This document shows, piece by piece, positions 46,636 to 55,630 of a DNA stretch of 64,000 nt. The stretch's first letter is position 1. Every line of letters starts with the position of its first letter. The DNA lies in NCBI GenBank assembly GCA_023701135.1, contig JAMPXP010000001.1, forward strand, positions 336,899-400,898, given 5' to 3'. Origin of the DNA: Desulfobacula sp. GTDB lineage: Bacteria > Desulfobacterota > Desulfobacteria > Desulfobacterales > Desulfobacteraceae. The notes beneath the pieces are model-generated. The model was not told where the DNA came from. It was given only the letters and a program-made list of their open reading frames with translations, and made no database searches. A program made the translations under genes and the position numbers.

Positions 46636-49377
46636 TCTGGAACCATCCAATATTTCCCTGATGGATACGGCAAGGTCTTTGTTGGAGAGCGGTTTTTGAA
46701 GATAGCGACGGATTCCCATGTCCAGGGCATGGGCCTCTGAAATGGTCTCGCTGTATCCGGTGCACAGGATAACCGGAAGGTTTTTGCGGATACGGAATAT
46801 GTTTTTGGCCAATTCCCCGCCCGTCATCCGCGGCATGGTCATATCCGTTACAATAAGATCGAATTGATCCGGTTCTTTTTGAAAGGCCTCAAAGGCCCTG
46901 GCTCCATTTTCAAATACGCTGACCTTATAGCCGGCCGTTGTCAGAAACTCCTGAAGGATCTCCCGGATATCTTCTTCATCATCCACCACCATGATTCTTT
47001 CCGATCCGCCTTGATAGGATTGTTCTTTTTTTATATTCCCGGACTGGTCTGCAAACTGATCCGAAATCACCGGCAGGTAAATAAAAAAACTGGAGCCTTT
47101 TCCCACACGGCTTTGCACCTTAATATGGCCCCCATGCTCTTCAACAATGGCATGGACCAGGGCCAGCCCAAACCCGGTGCCCTTGCCGATGTCCTTTGTT
47201 GTAAAATACGGGTCAAAGGCCTTTAGCAGAACCTCATCGGTCATACCGTGGCCCGTATCCGTCACTTCGAGTTCAAGGTAGGCGCCCTGTTTGATGGTTT
47301 GATCAAACACGTCCCTTCCGGCGGTGATTTGTTTTTCCGTCAACCGGACCGCCAAAAGGCCTCCCCCTTCACCCATGGCATGGTAGGCATTGGTGCAGAG
47401 GTTCATGATCACCTGATGCATCTGGGTGGGATCTGCAAGGACTTTTGCTTTGGATGCAATGGCTTCGGTAATGTCTATGGTGGTGGGAATGGACGATCTC
47501 AGCAGCTTCAGGGCTTCCTTCAAGATAAGATGTAAACTTAAGGGCTGTTTTTCAAATTCCGTCCGCCGGCTGAAGGTCAGAATCTGCTGGGTCAGTTCCG
47601 CTGCTCTCTGGGCGCCCTTGATAATCTGGGCCAGATGGCCCCTGGCCTTTGCAGGACTGTCAAGATTCAGTTCCGCCAACTGGGCATAGCCCAGAATGCC
47701 GGACAGAATATTGTTAAAATCATGGGCAATGCCCCCGGCAAGGGTTCCGATGGCTTCCATTTTCTGGGATTTTTCCATCTGAACCGCCAGGGTTTTGCGT
47801 TCAAGGGCTGCCAGTTTATATTCGGTAATATCCCGGCTCTCCGTCATGATAAACGCCACTTCCCCGGAAGAGTTCCGGATGGATTTAATGGAGATATCGA
47901 TATCCCGGACCTTGTTGTCTTTTGAAATGCTGGTGGTTTCGTATCGCACAAAATCCTTTTCCAAGGCTTCCTGAATGGCTTTCTTCAGCTCTTCCTGTAC
48001 CGCGGGATCATGCCGCCACCAGGGAGCCTGCCAGAACGGTTTGTATATGACCTCGTGGGCCAGGCACCCGGAAAATTCAAGAATACTCTGGTTGATCTCC
48101 TCCAGGATGCCCGACGGAGAAAGGATTCCCGTGAATTGAAAGGATTGATTGAACAAGCTTCTCAATTTTAAATCATTTTCCACCAGGGCAGTCTGAACAT
48201 CAATATTTTTCTTGATTTCTGCCTGGATCTGTTCCTGGTCATGTTCCAATTGTTCCATAAAAGAATTAAAATGCCGGGCAAGCCTGCCCAGCTCATCTGA
48301 TCCGCCCTCATCCATGCGGACGGACAAATCCCCGCCCGCGCCACGTTCCAGTTTTTTCATTAAAGAGGTCAGGGGTTTGGTCACAGAGGTGCTGATCAGA
48401 TAGGTGATGCCGATGGAGGACAACACAACGGCCATGAGAATAGAAGCCAGGACATTTCGAAAGGTTTTTAAAGGAAGGAACATCTCTTCCACATAGCTGG
48501 AAGAGGCCACAATCCATTTATATTCCGGCAGATGCTTGAAGACGACAAATTTTTCCCTGGCTTTCTGATCTCCCGGGTTTTTCCAGAAATATTGTATTTT
48601 CCCGGCCTTCTCCTGAAGCATTTGTTTTAAAAAATCATTGGAATACTCTGTCTGCTCAAACAGGTTCAGGCCCTGAATCCTGGGATGGACCAGCATGGTT
48701 CCGTCTTCGGCAAGGACATAGGCATATCCGGTAGCGCCGGTTCGATATGAAAGGATATTCTGCCTGAAATCATTGATATCCACCAGGTTGTCGAATTCTT
48801 CACGATAGGTGGAGACCGAAATGATCCAGTCAAGGGGCTCAAAATAAACCATATAAAGCGCTTTGGGTCTTTCCCTCTCTTCTCCCGGATTTTTCCAGTC
48901 GTATTCCAGGTATCCGTTTCGCATTTCCAGTTGTCGCCGGGCGAATTCAAAACCGGACAAATCCGTATTTTTCACCCGGCCGTTGGGATGAAGTTCAACC
49001 ATGCCCTTGCTGTTCAAACAATAGATATACCCGCTGACACCGATGGTCTGACTCAGGAATATCTCTTCTATCCGCTGGAGGGCTTCTTCTTTGGTCAGGC
49101 TGCCGGACCGGTAACGCTGATAAAAATAGTTGGCAATCTCTTTATTTTTTTCCGCAATGCCGTGAAGCCTTGTTTTTATGGACACAGAGGCAGAGGTATG
49201 GATCAGATTGGACAAGGCCTCGGTAGAATCCTGCAATTCTTTTTCAATATTGGTTTGAAGTATTTTTTTGACCTGATAATAAACAAAGGCGCTTCCCAGG
49301 AAAATCAAGGGAATAAACACTATCAGAAAACTGATAAAAAGCCTGTTCCGGAATTTCAGCTTATGAAATATCATCAT
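46624..49377 (-). CDS. dCache-HAMP-PAS hybrid histidine kinase
   Basis: The 917-residue membrane receptor comprises: helix (about 12-34), a periplasmic double-Cache sensor (about 36-310, with GVSGYIYCLNSKG and GATGYAYVLAEDG as its two ligand-pocket repeats), helix (about 312-335), HAMP, coiled coil, PAS, HisKA ([17 protein letters not shown]), HATPase (GTGFGLALVHAIVEEHGG) and a C-terminal receiver (LIVTDMTMPRMTGGE, LCTGYSE, QKPLS). dCache sensors usually bind small molecules; the ligand is unknown. It starts two bases after the single-receiver gene and is the last gene of this run. Confidence 0.92.
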   Translation of the reverse strand: MMIFHKLKFRNRLFISFLIVFIPLIFLGSAFVYYQVKKILQTNIEKELQDSTEALSNLIHTSASVSIKTRLHGIAEKNKEIANYFYQRYRSGSLTKEEALQRIEEIFLSQTIGVSGYIYCLNSKGMVELHPNGRVKNTDLSGFEFARRQLEMRNGYLEYDWKNPGEERERPKALYMVYFEPLDWIISVSTYREEFDNLVDINDFRQNILSYRTGATGYAYVLAEDGTMLVHPRIQGLNLFEQTEYSNDFLKQMLQEKAGKIQYFWKNPGDQKAREKFVVFKHLPEYKWIVASSSYVEEMFLPLKTFRNVLASILMAVVLSSIGITYLISTSVTKPLTSLMKKLERGAGGDLSVRMDEGGSDELGRLARHFNSFMEQLEHDQEQIQAEIKKNIDVQTALVENDLKLRSLFNQSFQFTGILSPSGILEEINQSILEFSGCLAHEVIYKPFWQAPWWRHDPAVQEELKKAIQEALEKDFVRYETTSISKDNKVRDIDISIKSIRNSSGEVAFIMTESRDITEYKLAALERKTLAVQMEKSQKMEAIGTLAGGIAHDFNNILSGILGYAQLAELNLDSPAKARGHLAQIIKGAQRAAELTQQILTFSRRTEFEKQPLSLHLILKEALKLLRSSIPTTIDITEAIASKAKVLADPTQMHQVIMNLCTNAYHAMGEGGGLLAVRLTEKQITAGRDVFDQTIKQGAYLELEVTDTGHGMTDEVLLKAFDPYFTTKDIGKGTGFGLALVHAIVEEHGGHIKVQSRVGKGSSFFIYLPVISDQFADQSGNIKKEQSYQGGSERIMVVDDEEDIREILQEFLTTAGYKVSVFENGARAFEAFQKEPDQFDLIVTDMTMPRMTGGELAKNIFRIRKNLPVILCTGYSETISEAHALDMGIRRYLQKPLSNKDLAVSIREILDGSRSYP

Positions 49378-49379
49378 CC

Positions 49380-49760
49380 TTACCCGATCAGATTCTGAAC
49401 CTTTGAAAGCAACTCCGTAAATTTATAGGGTTTGAGCACATAGTCGCTGGCGCCCATGCTTAATCCTTTGATCACCGCTTCTTTCTGGGCCTTGGCCGTC
49501 AGCATGATGACCGGGGTTTTGGAAGCCGGGTCATTGGACGTCCTGATTTTTTCAAGCACCTGGAAGCCGTCCATTTTCGGCATCATCACATCCAGAATCA
49601 CCAGGTCCACCCGGTTTTCCTTATCAAAAAGACAGTCCAGCCCCCTCTGGCCGTTTTCCGCCAGTATGGGCCTGTACCCTTCCTGTTTCAGACTGAACCA
49701 GAGAATATCCCGGATATGTTTCATATCATCGATAATGAGTATGCTTTTTTTATATATCAC
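49380..49760 (-). CDS. Single-domain response regulator (REC only)
   Basis: The 126-residue receiver has LIIDDMKHIRD, phosphoacceptor Asp in LVILDVMMPKMDG, MLTAKA and LKPYKF, and no output domain. The start is a GTG at 49760, fixed by AAGGAG five bases upstream; the frame continues upstream into the previous gene but that is a shadow. The kinase stop (TGA) is one base before this GTG, and the next kinase starts two bases after the stop, so it is sandwiched as a phosphotransfer shuttle between two kinases. Confidence 0.9.
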   Translation of the reverse strand: MIYKKSILIIDDMKHIRDILWFSLKQEGYRPILAENGQRGLDCLFDKENRVDLVILDVMMPKMDGFQVLEKIRTSNDPASKTPVIMLTAKAQKEAVIKGLSMGASDYVLKPYKFTELLSKVQNLIG

Positions 49761-49761
49761 A

Positions 49762-51360
49762 TCAGCTCCTTGAAATCGGCAGAAAAAAAGTAAAAACGGA
49801 ACCTTCTCCCAGAATGCTGTCCACTGTGATTCTCCCCCTATGGGCGTCCAGAACATGCTTCACAATGGACAAGCCAAGGCCGGTACCCGGAATTTCAGCA
49901 ATATCCGAATTGTCAACCCTGTAAAATTTTTTAAAGATATGCTTGGTTTTGTCTTTGGGAATACCGATGCCGGTATCGGAGACACTGCAGGAAACAAAAC
50001 CGTCCTGGGGTTCCAACGTGATATTGACGGTTCCGCCCATGGGAGAAAATTTAATGCTGTTGGCAATGAGGTTAATCAAAACCTCCCTGATTTTTTCCAG
50101 GTCGGCCTCAACCTCCGGAAGGCTCTCATGGAAATCGGTTAAGATATCAATGTTCGAAGGTTTGGCCTTAAAGACGGAAATAACGGAATTAACCAGGTCT
50201 TTCAAAGAAAAAACACTGTAGTCCAGCCTGAACTTTCCGGCTTCGATCCTGGAAAGGTCCAGAAGATTGGAAACAATGGTCGAAAGCCGGTCCGTTTCAC
50301 TGTCGATAACCGATAAAAATTGCTCCCGGGTGTTGTGGTCCTGGGGTTTGACCTGGGTCAGCAAGGCTTCGGAATAGGCCTTGATAATACTTAAAGGGGT
50401 GCGCAATTCATGGGAAACATTGGAAACAAATTCGGATTTCATTTCATCGAGCCGCGTGAGCCGCTCAATCTCCTTGGAGGCCGACATATCCCTGAAAATA
50501 AAAATAATGCCGATGGTGTTTCTGTTTTTATCAACCAGAAGCGATGCCGTAATGCCGATCATGATATGGATACCCTTGAAAGGCGCATGATGGACCATGG
50601 ACTCCATGACAAACCCCTTATCCCGGATGCTGTTAAACAATTGATCCATTTCCTGTTTCAGATTTCCTTTCAGAAACGACTGATAATGACGGTTGATGAC
50701 TTTTTTGGTCTTGATCCCCAGAATGGCGGTGACATTTTTGTTGATCAGGGTCACCTCCCCTTTCATATTAACGGCCATGATCCCGTTGCTGATGCTTTCC
50801 AGCATATTGGTCAGATAGGCGTTTGAATTGTTTATCCGTGCAACAAGGCCCTGGTTTTCAATGGCAATGGCGGTCTGGGAGGCCAGGAAATTCAGAACGG
50901 AAGTCAATTTCCGATTATAAAGAGACGGGTCGACATCCGTTGTCATGACCAGAAATCCTACGGCCTGCCGGGGGCTTTTTATGGGAAGGATGCTGGTGAT
51001 GGCGGTGGCCTTTTGATCCTGGAAATCCGTTATCACGGTCCACCTGCCCTGGTCCATCACCCAATGGATGATGCCGGCATCAGGAAGAGCCTCCCGGTGG
51101 TTCTGGGCAAGGCGTTCCAGAGGATAGGCCCTGGAAAAGCTTTTCCCGTCTTCATGAAAGAGATAAATGGCGATGGACTGATAGGACACCACCTCTTTGA
51201 CAATGCCGGAAAAAGTGCTGAAAATGGCTTTCAAATCAAACTGGGAGATGATTTTCAAGGACAAATCCTGGAAGGTCTCAAACAGATCCACCTGATCGGT
51301 CAGGCTTGAAATGGTGCGGGTTAAAAACTGGTGGTCCTTTTCAAGGGGTTTTGTCATCAT
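49762..51360 (-). CDS. GAF-PAS sensor histidine kinase
   Basis: About 532 residues without membrane helices: a GAF domain (about 35-185), PAS (about 195-310), HisKA with phospho-His in FVSNVSHELRTPLSIIKAY, and HATPase (NLIANSIKFSPMGG, GTGLGLSIVKHVLDAH). I choose the ATG at 51360 because GAGGAAG lies about nine bases upstream. An ATG at 51378 is possible but lacks a site. The start overlaps the HDOD gene, so the two are coupled. The receiver gene follows within one base. Confidence 0.9.
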   Translation of the reverse strand: MMTKPLEKDHQFLTRTISSLTDQVDLFETFQDLSLKIISQFDLKAIFSTFSGIVKEVVSYQSIAIYLFHEDGKSFSRAYPLERLAQNHREALPDAGIIHWVMDQGRWTVITDFQDQKATAITSILPIKSPRQAVGFLVMTTDVDPSLYNRKLTSVLNFLASQTAIAIENQGLVARINNSNAYLTNMLESISNGIMAVNMKGEVTLINKNVTAILGIKTKKVINRHYQSFLKGNLKQEMDQLFNSIRDKGFVMESMVHHAPFKGIHIMIGITASLLVDKNRNTIGIIFIFRDMSASKEIERLTRLDEMKSEFVSNVSHELRTPLSIIKAYSEALLTQVKPQDHNTREQFLSVIDSETDRLSTIVSNLLDLSRIEAGKFRLDYSVFSLKDLVNSVISVFKAKPSNIDILTDFHESLPEVEADLEKIREVLINLIANSIKFSPMGGTVNITLEPQDGFVSCSVSDTGIGIPKDKTKHIFKKFYRVDNSDIAEIPGTGLGLSIVKHVLDAHRGRITVDSILGEGSVFTFFLPISRS

Positions 51361-52222
51361 CCTTTTTTTCTTCCTCATAAAGGAATTCCGTAGCGGTTTT
51401 AAATTCTTTTATAATCTGAAGACTCAATTCCTTGATCTGTTCGGACGTCAGGTCCACAAGCTTGAATGATTTTTTATTGAGTTCCGGCAAGGTTGTTCCT
51501 CCGGAATTTCCAATGCCGATCCGTTGACACAGATAATCCGACACATGGACAATGGAGGCGGTACGGAACGCATTGGGCGTTTCTTCTGGATTGTGATGGA
51601 ATTCAACGGATTTAACCAGGGAGGGCGGAAGGCTCCATTTGCGAAGCAATAGGCCCCCGACCCCGGAATGGTTGAACCCGAATACCCGGTTTTCTGCTTC
51701 CATTACTGTCAGGTGGTTCTTCTCAGCCATCTGAAGGGCGCAGACGAATTCTTCCTGGAAAAAAGTATCCAGAATCAATTTGCCGAAATCATGTAAAAGA
51801 CCACACATGAACATTTCTTCGGAATTTTTAATCCCCATGTGTTCTGAAATTTTTTTGGCGATTATCCCGCATAAAAGCGAATGTTTCCAAAAATCCTGCC
51901 GGTCAAAGAGCAGGGTCTTATTTTTTTTCGGGAACTGTCCCATGATGGAGGTTGAAAGAACAATATTTTTAATATTGTTCAGCCCCAGAACCACAATGGC
52001 ATAATTAATGGTGGTAATTTTCCTTGGAAATCCGTAATAGGCGGAATTGGCGATTTTCAGCACCTTGGAGGCCAGAGATTGATCCAGGGAAATGGCTTCG
52101 GCAATTTCAAAGGCCGTGCTGTCCGGATTCTGGGTCAGTTTGATGACATTGTCCGCCACCACCGGAAGCGTGGGAAGGTTTTTAATACTGGAAAGTCTGT
52201 TTATGAGTTCCTGGTTTTCCAT
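51341..52222 (-). CDS. HDOD-domain signalling protein
   Basis: A 293-residue protein with a single HDOD domain (about 10-215). Seen are LPTLPVVADNVIKLTQNPDS, LASKVLKIANSAYYGF, GLNNIKNIVLS and the HD-like GLLHDFGKLIL. HDOD domains lack full phosphodiesterase chemistry and usually act as signalling scaffolds. A charged tail (EEEKKDDDK) ends the protein. It overlaps the start of the following kinase gene, pointing to a shared pathway. Confidence 0.92.
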   Translation of the reverse strand: MENQELINRLSSIKNLPTLPVVADNVIKLTQNPDSTAFEIAEAISLDQSLASKVLKIANSAYYGFPRKITTINYAIVVLGLNNIKNIVLSTSIMGQFPKKNKTLLFDRQDFWKHSLLCGIIAKKISEHMGIKNSEEMFMCGLLHDFGKLILDTFFQEEFVCALQMAEKNHLTVMEAENRVFGFNHSGVGGLLLRKWSLPPSLVKSVEFHHNPEETPNAFRTASIVHVSDYLCQRIGIGNSGGTTLPELNKKSFKLVDLTSEQIKELSLQIIKEFKTATEFLYEEEKKDDDKTP

Positions 52223-52315
52223 AACCCCTTTATGTCAGTCAGCCGGGGACACCCTGGCAAAATGCCCAAGACAGGGCTGTCCAATCATAAATCATGCCTT
52301 TTTTAAAAGCAACGG

Positions 52316-53248
52316 CTAATTGGAAGGATTTAAGACAAGGCTATGGGAGGTGAATAACCGCAGGGGCTCATAGGACAGTTTGGCCTGCCGCAGTCCCCGG
52401 ATGCCGAGATCCTGCTCCCGGTTGACGTAGGGACAGACATCCCGGAGATAGGTTGCCGTCTCATGATTGATGACCTGGGCCGCACCTTTGAAGCCGACAT
52501 CGGATTTTTCAAACTGGATATCGTAAGTCGTGGCATTCAACCGGCTGAAAACGGAAAATGCGACCAGCCTTTCCCCCAGGGTAATGACAAGCCCTTCCAG
52601 ACCCAGTTCGTCAAAATACCGGAAAGATGTTTCTATGGCAAGAAGTTCCTCAACAAGATCTTTGGATGCTTTTTCGTGGCTGTTCAGAAGCTCCTTTGCA
52701 AAGGAATAACATCTCGTTTTGAAGTCACCTTTGATCCCGTGAACCTGATAATCCGGATAGGATCGCTTGAATTGGGAAATCAGATTCTTTTTTTTATGCA
52801 GTTTTTCCCCGGTCAGATCGCACAGGCTTTTCACTTCATAGATATACTCTGCATAATCCCGTTCTTCTTTGACCCTGAAATAGGCTTCAATGTCAGGATA
52901 TTTTTTCAGATACTCCGGCGGAACCAGTCCGAAAGAAGCCTCAATCCCGAGGCTTTTGAGTTGAAGCGCCAAAACCACCAGTTCTTCGGGAAAAAGATCC
53001 TCCCCCAGGGGCATGAAGGCACATTGACTGATGCCGTCATAAATCAGAAGCCTGCCCTGGTAGAGGGTAAAACAAAGATCATAGACCTCCTGCCAGGCAA
53101 AGAGATTGGAAAAATTATATTCACAGGAAGCAGGATTGAATCGCTTAACATAGGCCTGAACAAGAGCCCTGTCTTTTAATGCAAACCGGTTGAATTTGGG
53201 GAATTGTGTTTTTTGACGGGTGTTCAAAACCGTTTCAGGCATAACCAT
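52316..53248 (-). CDS. DUF2156-family (GNAT-fold) protein
   Basis: A 310-residue protein of the DUF2156 type, related to the C-terminal aminoacyl-transfer domain of phosphatidylglycerol lysyltransferases. Family-typical segments are EYNFSNLFAWQEVYDLCF, FMPLGEDLFPEE, LHKKKNLISQFKRSYPDYQV and the closing INREQDLGIRGLRQAK-type region. No membrane domain is present, so it is not MprF itself, and the substrate is unknown. AAGGA lies eight bases before the ATG. It begins one base after the stop of the GNAT gene, in line with the speD-speE group. Confidence 0.8.
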   Translation of the reverse strand: MVMPETVLNTRQKTQFPKFNRFALKDRALVQAYVKRFNPASCEYNFSNLFAWQEVYDLCFTLYQGRLLIYDGISQCAFMPLGEDLFPEELVVLALQLKSLGIEASFGLVPPEYLKKYPDIEAYFRVKEERDYAEYIYEVKSLCDLTGEKLHKKKNLISQFKRSYPDYQVHGIKGDFKTRCYSFAKELLNSHEKASKDLVEELLAIETSFRYFDELGLEGLVITLGERLVAFSVFSRLNATTYDIQFEKSDVGFKGAAQVINHETATYLRDVCPYVNREQDLGIRGLRQAKLSYEPLRLFTSHSLVLNPSN

Positions 53249-53249
53249 T

Positions 53250-53681
53250 CTATGAATCCTTATATTTCAGGGGAATATGGTCTTTCAGCACATCAAAGCC
53301 CAGTTCCTTATAAAAAGCGGATGTGCCGGGTTCTGCAACAAGCCCGATCCAGTCCACCCCTTTTTTTTTAAGTTCTTCAACCAGGGTCTGAATGATGATT
53401 TTACCGATTCCTTTTCCTCTATATTCCTTTAAAACCGTAACGTCCTGAATATAAGCATCACTCACAAGATCGGAAAGGGCCCGGCCCATTCCGATCATTT
53501 TTTTTTTATAAAAAGCGCCCACAAAAACGGCAGATGTCTTTGCCAGATGATTTAAAAATCCCGGGTCCCGGTCATAGGAAGGGTCCCACCACGCTGCATC
53601 TTTATACAGCGCTTTCAATTCCTCCGGCAAAGCGGATGTAACAGGTCTAACCGTCACCTGGCCTAAAAATGCTTCAGACAT
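53250..53681 (-). CDS. GNAT-family N-acetyltransferase
   Basis: A 143-residue acetyltransferase. The acetyl-CoA site is EYRGKGIGKIIIQTL, preceded by VSDAYIQDVTVL and followed by FYKELGF. The substrate is not evident; its place between speE and a DUF2156 gene makes a polyamine or aminoacyl-type substrate possible, but that is inference. Confidence 0.88.
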   Translation of the reverse strand: MSEAFLGQVTVRPVTSALPEELKALYKDAAWWDPSYDRDPGFLNHLAKTSAVFVGAFYKKKMIGMGRALSDLVSDAYIQDVTVLKEYRGKGIGKIIIQTLVEELKKKGVDWIGLVAEPGTSAFYKELGFDVLKDHIPLKYKDS

Positions 53682-53698
53682 GGGGAGCCCTCTTTTAC

Positions 53699-54565
53699 CT
53701 ATAGACGCGCAAGCATCTGTTTTGCAAAATGGGGCAGGACAAAAGATGCTGCGTGAATTTCAGGTGTGTAATATTTCAATTGATCCTGGATCTGATCCGG
53801 AACAGGTTCGGCCGGTTTGTTCAGATCAGGCCCCAAAGATCCGAGACAGATTCCGATGTTTCCGCCCGGGTACGTGGGAATCATAATACAGGAATACCCC
53901 TGTTTGATAAAGAGCTCTTTTGTGATTTTTGCAAGTCGCAAGACACATTCCTGATGCAGAAAGATGGATTCTCCCTGGGTTGCCACGATTCCGCCCGGTT
54001 TTAAGGCGGCTTTCAGCCCCTCATAAAACGGCTTTTTAAAAAGGACGTCTCCCGGTCCGATGGGGTCGGAAGAATCCACAATAATAACGTCGTATTCTTT
54101 CTTTTTCTCAAGGACAAAGGCATGGCCGTCACCGATATGGACCCGGATTCTCGGATCATCGAACCCGCAGGCAAGACTTGGCAGAAATTCTTTTGAAACC
54201 CGGATGACCTCTTCATCGATCTCACAGAAATCAATGGTTTTGACACTGCCGTGCCGGCAGATCTCTCTTAGTATCCCCCCGTCCCCCCCGCCGATGACCA
54301 GAACCTGTTCCGGCCGGGGATGGGCGAACAGAGGGACATGGGCCAGCATTTCCTGGTAGGCGAATTCGTCGGATTCCGTCAATTGGATGATCCCGTCCAG
54401 GGCCAGCATTTTTCCGTGATGACGGGTCTGATAAACACCGATGTGCTGAAACCGGCTTTTTTTATGGTAAAGAATTTTTTCGATCTCAAGGGAAAATCCC
54501 ATGCCCGGCCAAAGGGGGCAGGTCTCAAAGAACCATCCGTCTTTTATCTGATCCTGGTTTTCCAT
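53699..54565 (-). CDS. speE: SpeE, spermidine synthase
   Basis: SpeE transfers an aminopropyl group from decarboxylated SAM to putrescine. Motifs are LALDGIIQLTESDEFAYQEM, VLVIGGGDGGILREI and VDSSDPIGPGDVLF. The ATG at 54565 has GGAGG five bases upstream and gives 288 residues, the usual length. A GTG at 54580 is in frame but poorer. It lies downstream of speD on the same strand, with a hairpin between them. Confidence 0.96.
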   Translation of the reverse strand: MENQDQIKDGWFFETCPLWPGMGFSLEIEKILYHKKSRFQHIGVYQTRHHGKMLALDGIIQLTESDEFAYQEMLAHVPLFAHPRPEQVLVIGGGDGGILREICRHGSVKTIDFCEIDEEVIRVSKEFLPSLACGFDDPRIRVHIGDGHAFVLEKKKEYDVIIVDSSDPIGPGDVLFKKPFYEGLKAALKPGGIVATQGESIFLHQECVLRLAKITKELFIKQGYSCIMIPTYPGGNIGICLGSLGPDLNKPAEPVPDQIQDQLKYYTPEIHAASFVLPHFAKQMLARL

Positions 54566-54587
54566 TGCATCCTCCATCACAATGCAA

Positions 54588-54621
54588 GCCCGGCAATGAC
54601 ACCATGGTTCAATTGCCGGGC
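54588..54621 (-). other. Hairpin between speD and speE
   Basis: GCCCGGCAAT (54588-54597) and ATTGCCGGGC (54612-54621) are perfectly complementary, 10 base pairs with a 14-base loop. No clear T-run follows on either strand, so it is more likely an RNA-stability or partial-termination element than a full terminator. Confidence 0.6.
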
Positions 54622-54642
54622 CTTATATTCACTGTTGGCTTA

Positions 54643-55479
54643 TTATTGTCTTAACGCAATCTGCAGTTTGTAATGGCCGGCCTTGAAAAAGGACATGGCA
54701 AACTCTGCAACCTGGCGGGGATCGTAAAATTTACAACTGAACACATCCAGGTATACGGTATTGGATGCGTTTGCAAAATGACCGGATATCAAAGAGGTAT
54801 CAACAAGCTGGGTCATACTGAACCCTTCTATTTTTTGGTCTTCCCCGAAATGAACGACCTTGCAGTCTCCGTATCGTTTCATATCAATCAGGTCACTGAG
54901 TTCATGGACAAACTGTTCAATTCGTCCGGCATCCCTGATGATCCCGGGATCAGCTTCATAAATATCAAAGGATGCCAGAACTCCCCAGGGGTTTTTCCGT
55001 TCATATTCTTTTTTCCAGGAGATGGGATAGATCTTTGAATTCTTGACGATCTCCCCGATTTTCTGTTGTTCAAAAGGCTTGGAAATAATTCCCCGGTTTT
55101 GATCCGAAGAAATGACGACATTCTCGGATTCAAAGGATTCTTTCATGGAATTAACGGCAACCTCCAGATTGATATTGTCGCCGCAGGTAAAAATGTCCAC
55201 AGCCGCATAATCATGTTCCGGCCATGCATGAATGGTAAAATGTGATTCTGCAATCACCACAACCCCGCTGACACCCTGGGGCTCAAACTTATGAAAAGAA
55301 GAACTGATGATGGTTGCCCCGCTGTCCTTTGCAGCTTTCAGCAAGGCTTTTTCCACGCGGACCTCATCCAGAAAGGCCGTGGCCCCGCATTCATAATACT
55401 CGATGGTCATCTGTCTTCCCAGGGCAAAACAATTGTCACCCTGGCTGTCACCCATAAATTTAATATTTTTATCAAGCAT
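54643..55479 (-). CDS. speD: SpeD, S-adenosylmethionine decarboxylase proenzyme with a second SpeD-like domain
   Basis: SpeD makes decarboxylated SAM for SpeE. The protein is pyruvoyl-dependent and cleaves itself at Glu78-Ser79 (VVIAESHFTIHAWPE). Ser79, His84 and Cys99 have the spacing (+5, +20) of the classic prokaryotic enzyme. At 278 residues it is about twice the usual size: the second half repeats the fold, with Ser229, His234 and Cys249 at the same +5/+20 spacing (LISGHFANASN to FSCK), but with Thr-Ser in place of Glu-Ser. The ATG at 55479 has GGAG nine bases upstream. An upstream ATG at 55563 would add 28 residues without support. Confidence 0.92.
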   Translation of the reverse strand: MLDKNIKFMGDSQGDNCFALGRQMTIEYYECGATAFLDEVRVEKALLKAAKDSGATIISSSFHKFEPQGVSGVVVIAESHFTIHAWPEHDYAAVDIFTCGDNINLEVAVNSMKESFESENVVISSDQNRGIISKPFEQQKIGEIVKNSKIYPISWKKEYERKNPWGVLASFDIYEADPGIIRDAGRIEQFVHELSDLIDMKRYGDCKVVHFGEDQKIEGFSMTQLVDTSLISGHFANASNTVYLDVFSCKFYDPRQVAEFAMSFFKAGHYKLQIALRQ

Positions 55480-55524
55480 TAACGCTGTCTCCAATAATGA
55501 ATAAAAATATCTGTTATTATATTT

Positions 55525-55544
55525 ATCCCGAATATCTACGGGAT
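55525..55544. repeat. Short inverted repeat upstream of speD
   Basis: ATCCCG (55525-55530) and CGGGAT (55539-55544) flank an 8-base centre, next to a minus-strand TATAAT at 55514-55519 that could be the speD -10 box. A possible operator; function unproven. Confidence 0.35.
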
Positions 55545-55630
55545 GCCCAAAAACACTTAACAAAACCGCCCCTCATGAGCATGCCGGGAAAGGCAGGCAA
55601 AAGGGCAATAAACCGTTCAAAATCTTTAAA

